Positions 27,387 through 36,039 of a stretch of 64,000 nucleotides of DNA are shown one piece after another. Origin of the DNA: Sulfitobacter sediminilitoris. Lineage in GTDB: Bacteria; Pseudomonadota; Alphaproteobacteria; Rhodobacterales; Rhodobacteraceae. The stretch's first letter is position 1, and each line of letters opens with the position of its first letter. Position numbers and translations under genes: made by a program. The notes below the pieces were generated by a model. The model had not been told where the DNA came from, did not search any database, and saw nothing but the letters and a program-made list of their open reading frames with translations. The DNA lies in assembly GCF_010667575.1 (NCBI RefSeq), contig NZ_JAABNT010000012.1, positions 1-64,000 on the forward strand. The letters run 5' to 3'.

Positions 27387-27994
27387 TTTGTCGCCTCCTT
27401 CATCTTGCCTTCGCTCTCCAGCCTGCCGCTGCCGCCGCGCGCAATATCTACCGCCCTGTCGATCAGCATTTGTCCATATTCTTCAAATATATCAGGCTTT
27501 TTGTCCAATGCCACGATATTCATCACAAAGGCACAAGTCTGGGCCGCGCCTGCAGGGGCAGGAAACTCTGACAGGTCCGCAGGCCCCAAAGTGCCGTCAG
27601 AATAAAGCACCGACATGGCTATGTTAACGGTGTCATCGTCGATATAGGCATCATCCATGGAAAGGCGTGCGCGCTCTCGGTTCTCATCCGTAGGCTTGAA
27701 AACCCAGTCTTCTGAGGCAACCAGAGGTTTCGGGTCCTTGTCTGACTTCGGCCCGACGTAATCGCGCGCTGCGAGACAGGCCCACCAGACCCTTTCCCGC
27801 GGCGGCAGGATGATGGACATGAGCCGCAACATATCGAACATCGCGCCCTTCTCATCAAGCTCTACCAAGATCTCTTCTGGCAATGCAGCGACCGGGGCGG
27901 TGATCGGGGTTTCAAGGCGCGTGTTTGAAAGAGACAGCAGCTTGGCCCCCGGCTCTTTGGGCACTTTGACCATATCTTTGAATCGTTCGTTCAT
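27383..27994 (-). CDS. T6SS accessory protein between VgrG and PAAR (DUF6931-like)
   Basis: 203 aa, soluble, no signal peptide. The central segment (LPPRERVWWACLAARDYV, then CAFVMNIVALDKKPDIFEEY) resembles a family found next to PAAR genes in alphaproteobacterial T6SSs, which I believe is DUF6931; the name is from memory. Conserved position between vgrG (9-bp gap) and PAAR (4-bp overlap) suggests a loading chaperone or adaptor. Function unproven. Confidence 0.75.
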   Translation of the reverse strand: MNERFKDMVKVPKEPGAKLLSLSNTRLETPITAPVAALPEEILVELDEKGAMFDMLRLMSIILPPRERVWWACLAARDYVGPKSDKDPKPLVASEDWVFKPTDENRERARLSMDDAYIDDDTVNIAMSVLYSDGTLGPADLSEFPAPAGAAQTCAFVMNIVALDKKPDIFEEYGQMLIDRAVDIARGGSGRLESEGKMKEATK

Positions 27995-28003
27995 TGCGCT
28001 GCC

Positions 28004-30046
28004 TTAGTTTATCTTGGTCAACCCGCCCCGCAGGGTCAACATTGCGCTGCCCTTCACGGTGGTATTGATCGCATCAACATCGACGGATGTTGTCCCTTTG
28101 ATCTTCACGCCGGTTTGTGTGATCTCGATAGAGCTGCCCCCAACTTTGAGCGTTATCTTTTGTCCTGCCTCCATCATGATGGTTGTCGCAGCACTGATAT
28201 CGATCTTACCTGACTGAACGTCGAGGCTCATATTGCCGCTGCGGACGATCTCGGTCATGTTGCCCTCGACCGTCAGGTCCAATTTGCCCTGATCGACGGT
28301 CTCTGACTTATCTCCTTCTTGGATCATTTCGGTGACGTTTTTCTTGACGGTCTGCAACAAACTGCCTGCATCTGCGGACTGGCCGTCGGCACTGACGTTC
28401 ACATCTTTATCACCGATGGTGATCTGCGCGCTGTCCTTGACCACCATCTGATAGTCTTTTTGCGATTGAACATGGACGTATTCCTTGCCCGTGTCATCTT
28501 CGAACACGAGGGCATTGTAGTCAGATTCGCCACCATCAGGCGAGGATCGTGTCATCAGGCCTGTGCGGGTTTCCTCGACCCCGTCGATATAGGGGGGCAT
28601 TTTGTCCTTGTTGTACATCATCCCAGTACAGATCGGCCTGTCGGGATCACCGTCTTCAAACTGTATCACGACCTCCTGTCCAATGCGCGGGATCGAGATC
28701 AGGCCAAAGTCACTGCCTGACCACTGCGTCACCACTCTAATCCAACAAGACGCGGTATCGGTCACGGGGCTGATCCTGTCCCAACGAAAGAGTACCTTTA
28801 TCCGCCCATAGTCATCAGTATGGATTTCCTTACCCGCAGGTCCGACGACCTCTCCAATCTGTATGCCGGGTATTTCTGGCCATGGCGTGACCAGTGGCGC
28901 CCGAAAAGGGTCTTTCTTGGGCACCGCGGCAAAAGTGAACGAGTAGTCGTTGTTGATCTCTTCGGGGATTTCGATGTTCTGCGGGTTTAGGGCATACCAC
29001 ATCTCGGTTTCTTTCATTTCGTTTGAATCGCGGATGAAATGAACGACCTCGGTGATCAGATATTCGGTGTTATTTGCGACTTCGGGGTGTTCGGTGAGGG
29101 CAAAAAACAGACCAGCGCCAAAATGCCTGACGTCACCCGCGCCGCGAAACAGCAGATGGTTGATCGCATCGGCCTCGACGCGAACGCGCGTTCGTTTTTC
29201 GCCAAGGGTTTCATTTCCCCGAAAGTGGCCCGGCGAGTCGTAGTATTCGAATTCCTTGTAAGTATGCTCCCCCGTTGTCAGCTTGGTTTTTTTCAACGCT
29301 TCTTTTTGCCGAACTGACGGTTTTTCAAAATCGTAGTCAATCAGCGTGACAATCCCGCGTGTCACTTCTTGCGCGGCCGCCCATTCCGATATCGTCTGCC
29401 CTGTCTTGCTGTCCGAAGCATCGCGCGGTTTGTACTTGGCGGTTCCGCCGTCGATGTCCTTGTGCCCAGAGACACTGTCGCAGAAAACCAGCAGCTCATT
29501 TACTTGAAACGCATCGGAGTGATCAAAATAGAAATAAATCCCCTCTTCTTCCATCAGTCGGGACAGAAAATCGAAATCCGTTTCGCGGTACTGAACGCAG
29601 TATTCGCGTTTTTCATATTCATCGGATGTCTTGATCTGATAGTCTGTTAGCTGATGCGCGTCCAACACTTCTGTGATAATATCCGTCACGCTCTTGTTCT
29701 GAAAAACACGGGTATTGCGCTGAAGCGTCAGCAACCAGAACCATGGACGCACCTGAGCCACGAAATGATCGTTCTGGTCGCGCATCCCCATCGCTTCGAT
29801 AGAGATACAGGTCCCCGTGATCATGCGCCCATTGTCCGACCCTTCTTGCTCGACGTGAACGGTCATGATCTTACCCACGAAATCCTTCAGCTTGACGTCA
29901 ACCTTCTGCGCCAGGAATTCGATGGTCGTTTCGGTCAATGTGCTGAGTTTTTCTTTGACAATCGCCTGCCTTAGCCGGAGCTTGTCGGTTGTGTAAGTGC
30001 CCGACATCCATGTCGAGGCGTCTTCTCTTGGCTTACTAATGGTCAT
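28004..30046 (-). CDS. vgrG: VgrG (TssI) spike protein
   Basis: 680 aa. gp27-like part (CVQYRETDFDFLSRLMEEEG, IYFYFDHSDAF), OB-fold (IHTDDYGRIKVLFRWDR), gp5-like part (WIRVVTQWSGSDFGLISIPR, GQEVVIQFEDGDPDRPICTG), then a beta-helical needle with Val/Ile alternation ending GSAMLTLRGGLTKIN. No extension beyond the needle, so it is not an evolved VgrG; cargo would ride through PAAR or adaptors. The start at 30046 has GAGGGAC upstream; the longer frame to 30085 adds unrelated residues. Confidence 0.96.
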   Translation of the reverse strand: MTISKPREDASTWMSGTYTTDKLRLRQAIVKEKLSTLTETTIEFLAQKVDVKLKDFVGKIMTVHVEQEGSDNGRMITGTCISIEAMGMRDQNDHFVAQVRPWFWLLTLQRNTRVFQNKSVTDIITEVLDAHQLTDYQIKTSDEYEKREYCVQYRETDFDFLSRLMEEEGIYFYFDHSDAFQVNELLVFCDSVSGHKDIDGGTAKYKPRDASDSKTGQTISEWAAAQEVTRGIVTLIDYDFEKPSVRQKEALKKTKLTTGEHTYKEFEYYDSPGHFRGNETLGEKRTRVRVEADAINHLLFRGAGDVRHFGAGLFFALTEHPEVANNTEYLITEVVHFIRDSNEMKETEMWYALNPQNIEIPEEINNDYSFTFAAVPKKDPFRAPLVTPWPEIPGIQIGEVVGPAGKEIHTDDYGRIKVLFRWDRISPVTDTASCWIRVVTQWSGSDFGLISIPRIGQEVVIQFEDGDPDRPICTGMMYNKDKMPPYIDGVEETRTGLMTRSSPDGGESDYNALVFEDDTGKEYVHVQSQKDYQMVVKDSAQITIGDKDVNVSADGQSADAGSLLQTVKKNVTEMIQEGDKSETVDQGKLDLTVEGNMTEIVRSGNMSLDVQSGKIDISAATTIMMEAGQKITLKVGGSSIEITQTGVKIKGTTSVDVDAINTTVKGSAMLTLRGGLTKIN

Positions 30047-30097
30047 AATAAGTCCCTCTAAAGGTGCGCCTCGGTGGCGGGGCATAATTTCCCCGCA

Positions 30098-33000
30098 TCA
30101 AAGGTCGGCCAGCAGCGCTGCCAATTCTGCATCCATGTCATCATCATTATTACTTTGATCTTCGTCGCCATCGTCTGCATCCAGATCAAATCCGGCAAGC
30201 AAATCATCCAGATCGTCATCTGTAGCGGTGTCTTCATTTTCATTTGTCGTGTTCTCGGCGGCGGCCTTGGGGGGGTTCGGGGGCGAAGGCGGAGGTGGTG
30301 CAACGCCTGTCCACGGCCCCAATAAGTCACCGCCGGCAAGCGACTGAAATGACCCAAGCCTGATTTCGTCTCGGCCTCTGATCGAAATGATGGGCAGGTA
30401 ACCCCTTCCCAGCACGGTTTCGACCTTGTCCAGGGTCAGGTTTCGCTCTGTGCAAGGGAGTGCGACCTGATCGCCGTACTGGTCGTTGACATAGTGAAAC
30501 GGCATATCGCCAAGCGACATAATCTGCCCCAACCCCATTGACGGCCCGGTTTCCCTGAAGGATTTTGCCAGCAAAATAGTGATCAGCACCACAGGGTTCG
30601 CCCAAAGCATACCGGAAAGTCCGTCACTTTTGGTGAATTCTTCGAAATCAAATTCATAGATAGGCTCTGTCTTTGCCCCATAAGGCCGGCGCAACAGGAA
30701 GCGTGGCGTGGCCAACGCCAGATGACCTGCTTCTGGCATTGCGCGCAGTGTGTCCCATTCCTTGCCGACCAGTGGGTGCCGATCTTCTGCTGGAATGTCG
30801 ATGAATGCAGGCGTGATTGCCGCCACAAAGGGGGCATCCACATGCGCTGCGATGCGGGAAATCCGGCCCAGCAATTGTGCATGTGGCGGCGTTTCCTCAA
30901 AGGTATACATGCCGATCAGCGCGGAATAGGCACCACGTCCGGTTTCCTCATCCATCGGTCCTTCGGTCAGTAGACGCGTCAGCCCGCTTGTTGACAGATC
31001 GTCAGACTGTGTCAGATCGGCGGCGATTTCCTCGGCTGAGATATCATACAGCATCACATCCAGCGTATCGTCTGTTTCAATGCTGCGCGCGATCAGATCA
31101 ATGGCGCGCCATTGCGCCTCGACTGACTGGAATTCGGGGTGATGCAGGATCAGGCGCATTGCACTGGCCAAAGCATCATCAATGGCCTCTGCCATTGCGT
31201 TTGCATTGGGATCAGGCAGTTTGCGGATATGTGGCCCCACGATACGTGCCAAGAGATCATTGATCGGAGATGGTTTTGCTAACTCGCCTGCCGTATCACC
31301 GATCAGTTTCTGGAAATCACTAAGTTTGAGATCGGCGCGCACGGTATTGCCGCCGGACATTGCGCGCGCGGGCGTAACAGCGCGTCCATGAGCCTCGCCC
31401 CAGGTTACAAGAGATTTCGCTGCATGTTCTGCTGTGCCACCATGGCTCAATTGCGATTTTAGATCACGCAGAGCGGAGAAGATTTCGACGTTTTCATAAA
31501 GCTCATCCGGGTGCAGATCGTCCAGCCCCCCCAGCTTGACTTCGACCCCTGCCCCCTCCTTGCCGATGGGCAGGACCAGCGTCGTGGCAAACCCTTCGAT
31601 CACGTCTTCGACGGTGTCGGGGTCCAACAGGATCGGTTTGCGGCTGGCAAGCGCATCCCCAACCTCAATTAGGCCACGTGCGGAGCGTCCGGTGAAATCG
31701 CCCAGGATCGCCAGACGGAACCGCTTGCGCTCTAGTTTTTGAGGTTCTGGCCGATCAGCGCTCATCTGGCCGTAGGCCAATTCAGGCTCATCGCTCAGGG
31801 TCGTTTCGGCCTCCACTTCGGTGGCCAGATCGTCAGGGCCTTCGGTTCCGGTTGTCAGGTCTGTATCGGTTTCCGGATCGTTCAAGAGAGCATCCAGATC
31901 ATCGCTCGCATCAGTCTCTGCCGGGGCGTCGCCTGTATCAAGGTCCGCCATTAGCGCGTCGATATCATCCGCCGCTTCGGCGGGTATTTCGTCATCCTCA
32001 CCCATATCAGCAATGAGCGCGTCCAGATCGTTGTCGTCCTGAGGTGCGTCGTCGCCTGCGTCAAGATCGGCCATCAGAGCGTCAAGGTCATCTCCGGCGT
32101 CCTGTCCCGTTTCTGGGTCTTTTCCAGCGTCAGTATCCGCATCAAGCTCTGCGAGCAGCGCATCGAGATCGTCTGCGGGATCTGTGTCTTGGCTGGCAGG
32201 CTCGGGCGCTGGATCAACCGGGTGTTCCTCAAGCGTTTCACCGACAGGGGCCGCATCAAGATCCGCCATCAACGCATCCAGATCATCTGGGCCATCCGCC
32301 GCGCTTGTGTCTGGGTCGGATGTGTTTGCATCACCATGCAAATCCGCCAGAAGTGCCCCAAGATCATCTGCCGGATCGGTTTCATTGCCAAGCGGTTCCG
32401 GCTCCAGATCAGCCATGAGGCTATCAAGGCCATCCTCCTCGGCAGGCTGACTGTCTGGTGTGGCGTCATCAAGATCAGCCATAAGTGCATCCAGATCATC
32501 ACCTGCATCATCTTCGGACTGATGCACGGGGTCCGGTTCAAGTTCCGCGAGAATATCGTCGAGATCGTCCGCATCCTGCGAGGTGTCAGGCGCGTCTAGT
32601 TCGGCCTGAATGTCATCAGCTGATGTGCCCTCATCCTGCTCTTCAACCGCATCGAGAGCAGACAGAATATCGTCCGTGGCGTCCGGCTCTGCCGGTTCGT
32701 CAGGAGCTTCCAAGTCGCCAAGCAGCGCATCAAGGTCTTGGTCGTCTTCAGCAACCTCAGTGCTTTCCAAGGTGGCAAGAATGTCGTCTGCTGAAGCTTC
32801 TGCTTCCACTTCCTGCGGTGTTTCGAGACCTGCAAGTGCTGCGTCATGGGTTTCAGGGACGGACGTCTCTTCAACTGGGTCGAGACTTGCCAAGATATCA
32901 TCCGCCGTTTCGTCCTCAATGGTCTCTTGCGGGGTCTCAAGTCCGGCAAGCAGCGCATCGACGTCTGTTGCGTCATCTGTCGCTTCGGGCATTTCGAGGT

Positions 33001-34975
33001 CAGCTAGGATATCATCGGCGGTATCCTCTGCGACCACCTCATCCGGCGTTTCCAGTCCGGCCAGCGCTGCCTCAATATCATCAATTTCAAGTGCGTCTTC
33101 GACCTGTTCCAGCCCAGCGAGGATATCGTCTGCATTATCTTCAGGCACCTCTTCCTGAGGGGCTTCCAGCCCGGCCAGAGCCGCGTTAACGGCATCCGCC
33201 TCTGCTGAGGCTGAAGTTTCTTCAACCGCTTCCAAACCCGCCAGAATATCATCGGCGTTGTCTTGTTCGGCCGCAGGTTCGGGGGCCTCAAGACTCGCGA
33301 GAGTGGCAGCGATGTCATCGGTTTCGTCGGCTTCTTCCGGCGCTTCGAGACCCGCCAAAGCGGATTCCATCGTGTCAGTCGCCGGTTTAACGTCTTCTGG
33401 GGCCTCAAGCCCTGCAAGAATGTCGTCTGACGTGTCTTGGGCAATCTCATCTAGGGGAACCTCAAGTCTGGCCAGCACCTCAGCGGATGTGTCTTGCTCT
33501 ACCGTCTCCTCCGGAGCATCGAGGCTGGCCAATATATCCGCTGTTGTATCGGTGTCTTCCGTCGGAAGATCCACCTCTGGCAGGGATGCAAGCACTGCGG
33601 CATTCTCATCCTCTTGTTCCGCCTCAGGAAGGTTGATTTCTCGCAAGCCATCCAATGCGGCGGCGCTTTCATCCGGTGTATCGGGCGTGTCGATCTGAAT
33701 ATCGCGCAGCGCGTCGAGCGCCTCCTGCGATGTATCTTTCCCTAGTTCCTCGGTCTCAACCGCCCGCAACGCATCAAGCGCTGTACTGCTTGTGTCGGCA
33801 TCTTCGGTTTCCGTGAGTTCAACAGCCTTCAGCGCTTCAAGAGCCGCATCTTTGTTGTCCTCTGCTTTGGTCTCAACTTCGGTTGCGCGCAGCGCATCCA
33901 ATGCTTCAGCCGCAGAGGTATCTTCCTCGGGCGTTTCGATACTGGCGGTCTTCAAGGCATCAAGGGCCTGACCTGTCTCATCCGGCGGAGGGGTTTCATC
34001 CACCTCAACCGACCGCAGTGCATCTAGGGCTTCTTCCCCGTCGTCTGGCTTTTGCTCATCAACGATTTCCACCGCCTTTAGCGCATCAAGCGTGTCAGCT
34101 GTGTCGTCGGCTTCTGGCGCGGTCTCTACCTCTGCCATACGAAGCGCATCAAGTGCCGCCTCTGATCCGTTGTCGGGGGTTTCTTCAACCTCTACAGCTC
34201 TGAGTGCGTCGAGTGCAGTCGCACTTTCGTCTGGCGCATCTTCAGGCACTTCCGCCGTGCGCAACGCGTCCAAGGCAGCTTTGGCCGTTTCATCGGGCAC
34301 GTCCTCGGCAACTTCAACAGCGCGCAAAGCGTCAAGCGCGGCGGCAGCCTGATCCGGTGCCGCATCCGTCGGCACCTCGACGGCACGCAGGGCATCAAGG
34401 GCTGCCTTTGTCCCATCAACATTCCCGGCTTCGGGCACATCTTGGTCGCGCAAGGCGTCCAAAGCCGCGCTTTGATCATCTGTTTTGGACGCAGGTGCGG
34501 CGGCAATTGCACCCAACAGCGACGGGTCCCCCAGTACCTTTTCGATCAGCGCCTCGGCTCCGGCCTTACCATCCATGTAGGTCATCAGGTTCGATAATTG
34601 CTGCCGCGCCTCAAGCAACGGGCGCAGCGCATCGACCCGTGACGCGATTGCACCGGGTTCAAAGTCCGACATCTTCTCGAATGTCAGATCAATCGCCATG
34701 GACCCTTCTCCGGTCAGGGTATTTGGCACAGTGAAAGCGGCGCGTGGTGCGATACCGCGCATCCGTTCATCAAAATTATCAACATCGATCTCAAGAAACT
34801 TGCGGCTTTCGACCGATCCCTGATCCACCTCGGATTTGCCGGCAAGGTCGCTCATCACGCCCATGACGAACGGCAGTTGCACCTTCTTTTCGGCCCCGTA
34901 GAGTTCCACATCGTATTCAATCTGAACCCGGGGGGCGCGATTGCGTGCGATGAATTTTTGCGAGCTTCCAGCCAT
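30098..34975 (-). CDS. giant TssB - acidic repeat - TssC-like fusion protein (1625 aa)
   Basis: Residues 1-150 are a full TssB domain, identical to the separate TssB (45134-45643) over the first 50 residues and similar to its end. Residues about 165-1060 are some 40 acidic repeats of about 20 residues. Residues about 1080-1570 start ERKRFRLAILGDFTGR and then follow TssC: ILHHPEFQSVEAQWRAID, LIGMYTFEETPPHAQLLGRI and PRFLLRRPYGAKTEPIYEFD have direct counterparts in the TssC of this locus. The last 130-odd TssC residues (from LPYLFATCRFAHYLKCMV in TssC) have no counterpart. A Pro-rich tail ends with another repeat unit (LAALLADL). It lies between the channel gene and vgrG. Probably a minor sheath or sheath-end component; function unknown. 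Confidence 0.95.
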   Translation of the reverse strand: MAGSSQKFIARNRAPRVQIEYDVELYGAEKKVQLPFVMGVMSDLAGKSEVDQGSVESRKFLEIDVDNFDERMRGIAPRAAFTVPNTLTGEGSMAIDLTFEKMSDFEPGAIASRVDALRPLLEARQQLSNLMTYMDGKAGAEALIEKVLGDPSLLGAIAAAPASKTDDQSAALDALRDQDVPEAGNVDGTKAALDALRAVEVPTDAAPDQAAAALDALRAVEVAEDVPDETAKAALDALRTAEVPEDAPDESATALDALRAVEVEETPDNGSEAALDALRMAEVETAPEADDTADTLDALKAVEIVDEQKPDDGEEALDALRSVEVDETPPPDETGQALDALKTASIETPEEDTSAAEALDALRATEVETKAEDNKDAALEALKAVELTETEDADTSSTALDALRAVETEELGKDTSQEALDALRDIQIDTPDTPDESAAALDGLREINLPEAEQEDENAAVLASLPEVDLPTEDTDTTADILASLDAPEETVEQDTSAEVLARLEVPLDEIAQDTSDDILAGLEAPEDVKPATDTMESALAGLEAPEEADETDDIAATLASLEAPEPAAEQDNADDILAGLEAVEETSASAEADAVNAALAGLEAPQEEVPEDNADDILAGLEQVEDALEIDDIEAALAGLETPDEVVAEDTADDILADLEMPEATDDATDVDALLAGLETPQETIEDETADDILASLDPVEETSVPETHDAALAGLETPQEVEAEASADDILATLESTEVAEDDQDLDALLGDLEAPDEPAEPDATDDILSALDAVEEQDEGTSADDIQAELDAPDTSQDADDLDDILAELEPDPVHQSEDDAGDDLDALMADLDDATPDSQPAEEDGLDSLMADLEPEPLGNETDPADDLGALLADLHGDANTSDPDTSAADGPDDLDALMADLDAAPVGETLEEHPVDPAPEPASQDTDPADDLDALLAELDADTDAGKDPETGQDAGDDLDALMADLDAGDDAPQDDNDLDALIADMGEDDEIPAEAADDIDALMADLDTGDAPAETDASDDLDALLNDPETDTDLTTGTEGPDDLATEVEAETTLSDEPELAYGQMSADRPEPQKLERKRFRLAILGDFTGRSARGLIEVGDALASRKPILLDPDTVEDVIEGFATTLVLPIGKEGAGVEVKLGGLDDLHPDELYENVEIFSALRDLKSQLSHGGTAEHAAKSLVTWGEAHGRAVTPARAMSGGNTVRADLKLSDFQKLIGDTAGELAKPSPINDLLARIVGPHIRKLPDPNANAMAEAIDDALASAMRLILHHPEFQSVEAQWRAIDLIARSIETDDTLDVMLYDISAEEIAADLTQSDDLSTSGLTRLLTEGPMDEETGRGAYSALIGMYTFEETPPHAQLLGRISRIAAHVDAPFVAAITPAFIDIPAEDRHPLVGKEWDTLRAMPEAGHLALATPRFLLRRPYGAKTEPIYEFDFEEFTKSDGLSGMLWANPVVLITILLAKSFRETGPSMGLGQIMSLGDMPFHYVNDQYGDQVALPCTERNLTLDKVETVLGRGYLPIISIRGRDEIRLGSFQSLAGGDLLGPWTGVAPPPPSPPNPPKAAAENTTNENEDTATDDDLDDLLAGFDLDADDGDEDQSNNDDDMDAELAALLADL
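31830..34480 (-). repeat. in-gene tandem repeat array, about 40 units of 57-65 nt in three classes
   Basis: Within the TssB/TssC-like fusion gene. In protein order: about 15 units of ALDALRAVEV type (34480 to 33560), about 18 of DILAGLEAPEE type (33550 to 32510), and about 9 of DDLDALMADLD type (32510 to 31830). Each unit is a short Leu-containing helix followed by an acidic Asp/Glu/Pro/Thr spacer. Units differ from each other at many positions, so the array is old rather than freshly expanded. Confidence 0.93.
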
Positions 34976-34981
34976 GTCCGA

Positions 34982-35884
34982 TTAGGTTCCCCCTTTGCCT
35001 TTACTCTCAGCGATCTCGGCCCGCAAGGCTTTGACCTCTTCCATCAGGGCCAGCACGTTGCGGTCGACCGTGTCAGTTTCATCGCGCACCAATATGCGCA
35101 GGTTCTCGAACTCTGCCTCGGTATCTTCCTCCACCGCGCCTTGCATGGTGTTGACCAGAAGACCGATAAATAGGTTCAGCACCGAAAACGCAGTGATCAC
35201 AATGAAAGGTACAAAGAACGCCCAGGCCGAGGGATATTGCGCCATCACAGGTCGGACGATGCCCATGGACCAGCTTTCCAGCGTCATGATCTGGAAGAGC
35301 GAATAGAGAGATCGTCCAAGAGTGCCAAACCAATCAGGGAAGGATGCACCGTACATGAGCGTGGCCATGACCGCAAAAACGTAGAATACGATCGAGATCA
35401 TGATGATCACGGCGCCCATGCCCGGCAAAGCGTCCAGCAAGGCCTGAACCACCGCCCGCATTTGCGGCACCACCGACAGCAGACGCATTGCGCGGATGAC
35501 CCGCAGACCGCGCAGGGCTGACAGTCCTTCCTGACTTGGCAACAGACCCAGACCAACGACAAGAAGGTCAAAGATATTCCAAGCGCTGCGGAAAAACGAC
35601 ATCCGGTAGGCGTAGAACTTGAGCAAAAGCTCACCCACGAAGATTGTCAGGACCACATTGTCCACGACCGACAGAACGCTGCCGATTTCCCCCATGATCG
35701 TCTGAGAGGTCGACATGCCAAGCGTGATTGCGTTGAAGATAATCACGCCCATGATGGAGTTCTTGAACCGGTTGCTTTCCACAAGATCATAGACCTTAGC
35801 GCGGCTTGCACTCATTCTGATGCGATCCATGGAAGCCAGCACTTGTTCCTCAGTCTTGGCGGTCTTTTGCGTCACATCTTTCAC
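34982..35884 (-). CDS. bacterial voltage-gated sodium channel (NaVBac family)
   Basis: 300 aa, six-segment ion channel. The S4 voltage sensor has four arginines at every third position (R125, R128, R131, R134 in RGLRVIRAMR). The pore has the NaV selectivity filter TLESWSM at 201-207. The S6 segment (FIVITAFSVLNLFIGLLV) is followed by a C-terminal coiled coil (DRNVLALMEEVKALRAEIAE) that tetramerises the channel. Similar channels are known from marine Roseobacter strains. Unusually, it sits inside the T6SS run, 6 bp upstream of the fusion gene, and its GTG start overlaps the smORF stop (GTGA). Confidence 0.93.
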   Translation of the reverse strand: MKDVTQKTAKTEEQVLASMDRIRMSASRAKVYDLVESNRFKNSIMGVIIFNAITLGMSTSQTIMGEIGSVLSVVDNVVLTIFVGELLLKFYAYRMSFFRSAWNIFDLLVVGLGLLPSQEGLSALRGLRVIRAMRLLSVVPQMRAVVQALLDALPGMGAVIIMISIVFYVFAVMATLMYGASFPDWFGTLGRSLYSLFQIMTLESWSMGIVRPVMAQYPSAWAFFVPFIVITAFSVLNLFIGLLVNTMQGAVEEDTEAEFENLRILVRDETDTVDRNVLALMEEVKALRAEIAESKGKGGT

Positions 35885-36015
35885 CCAAGCTCTGCCTTGG
35901 CCTTAAGAACCTCAAAGGCTTTCAATTCCGCCGCAAGACCAAACTTCTTCATCGTCTTGGCTTTGTTTTTGAACTCCCATTTTGCAGCAAGTTCCAGTGT
36001 TGCACCCTTTTTCAC
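35881..36015 (-). CDS. 44-aa basic smORF coupled to the sodium-channel gene
   Basis: Starts GTG at 36015 behind GAGGAGATTTGAGAA and reads VKKGATLELAAKWEFKNK, then AKTMKKFGLAAELKAFEVLK, ending AKAELG-TGA at 35881-35883. The peptide is Lys/Ala/Leu-rich and amphipathic. Its stop overlaps the channel's GTG start by GTGA, and it starts 24 bp after the end of clpV, so it fills the gap exactly. The good ribosome site and the coupling argue for a real gene, or at least for a leader peptide controlling channel translation. Family not recognised. Confidence 0.6.
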   Translation of the reverse strand: MKKGATLELAAKWEFKNKAKTMKKFGLAAELKAFEVLKAKAELG

Positions 36016-36039
36016 TTCTCAAATCTCCTCGGTCAAAGT

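Noticed and set aside
31830..34480. Possible CRISPR-like periodic repeat
   Set aside because: The about 60-nt period is in frame, units vary at many positions and there are no constant repeats with unrelated spacers.
32044..34734. Series of plus-strand open frames with Ser- or Arg/Gln-rich repeats
   Set aside because: Shadows of the in-gene repeat array of the fusion protein; their periodicity comes from the minus-strand coding repeats.
30098..34975. The 1625-aa frame being an assembly fusion of separate tssB and tssC genes
   Set aside because: The TssB part differs in DNA from the other tssB, the frame stays open through 2.6 kb of varied repeats, and the TssC-like part is a diverged relative rather than a copy of the local tssC.
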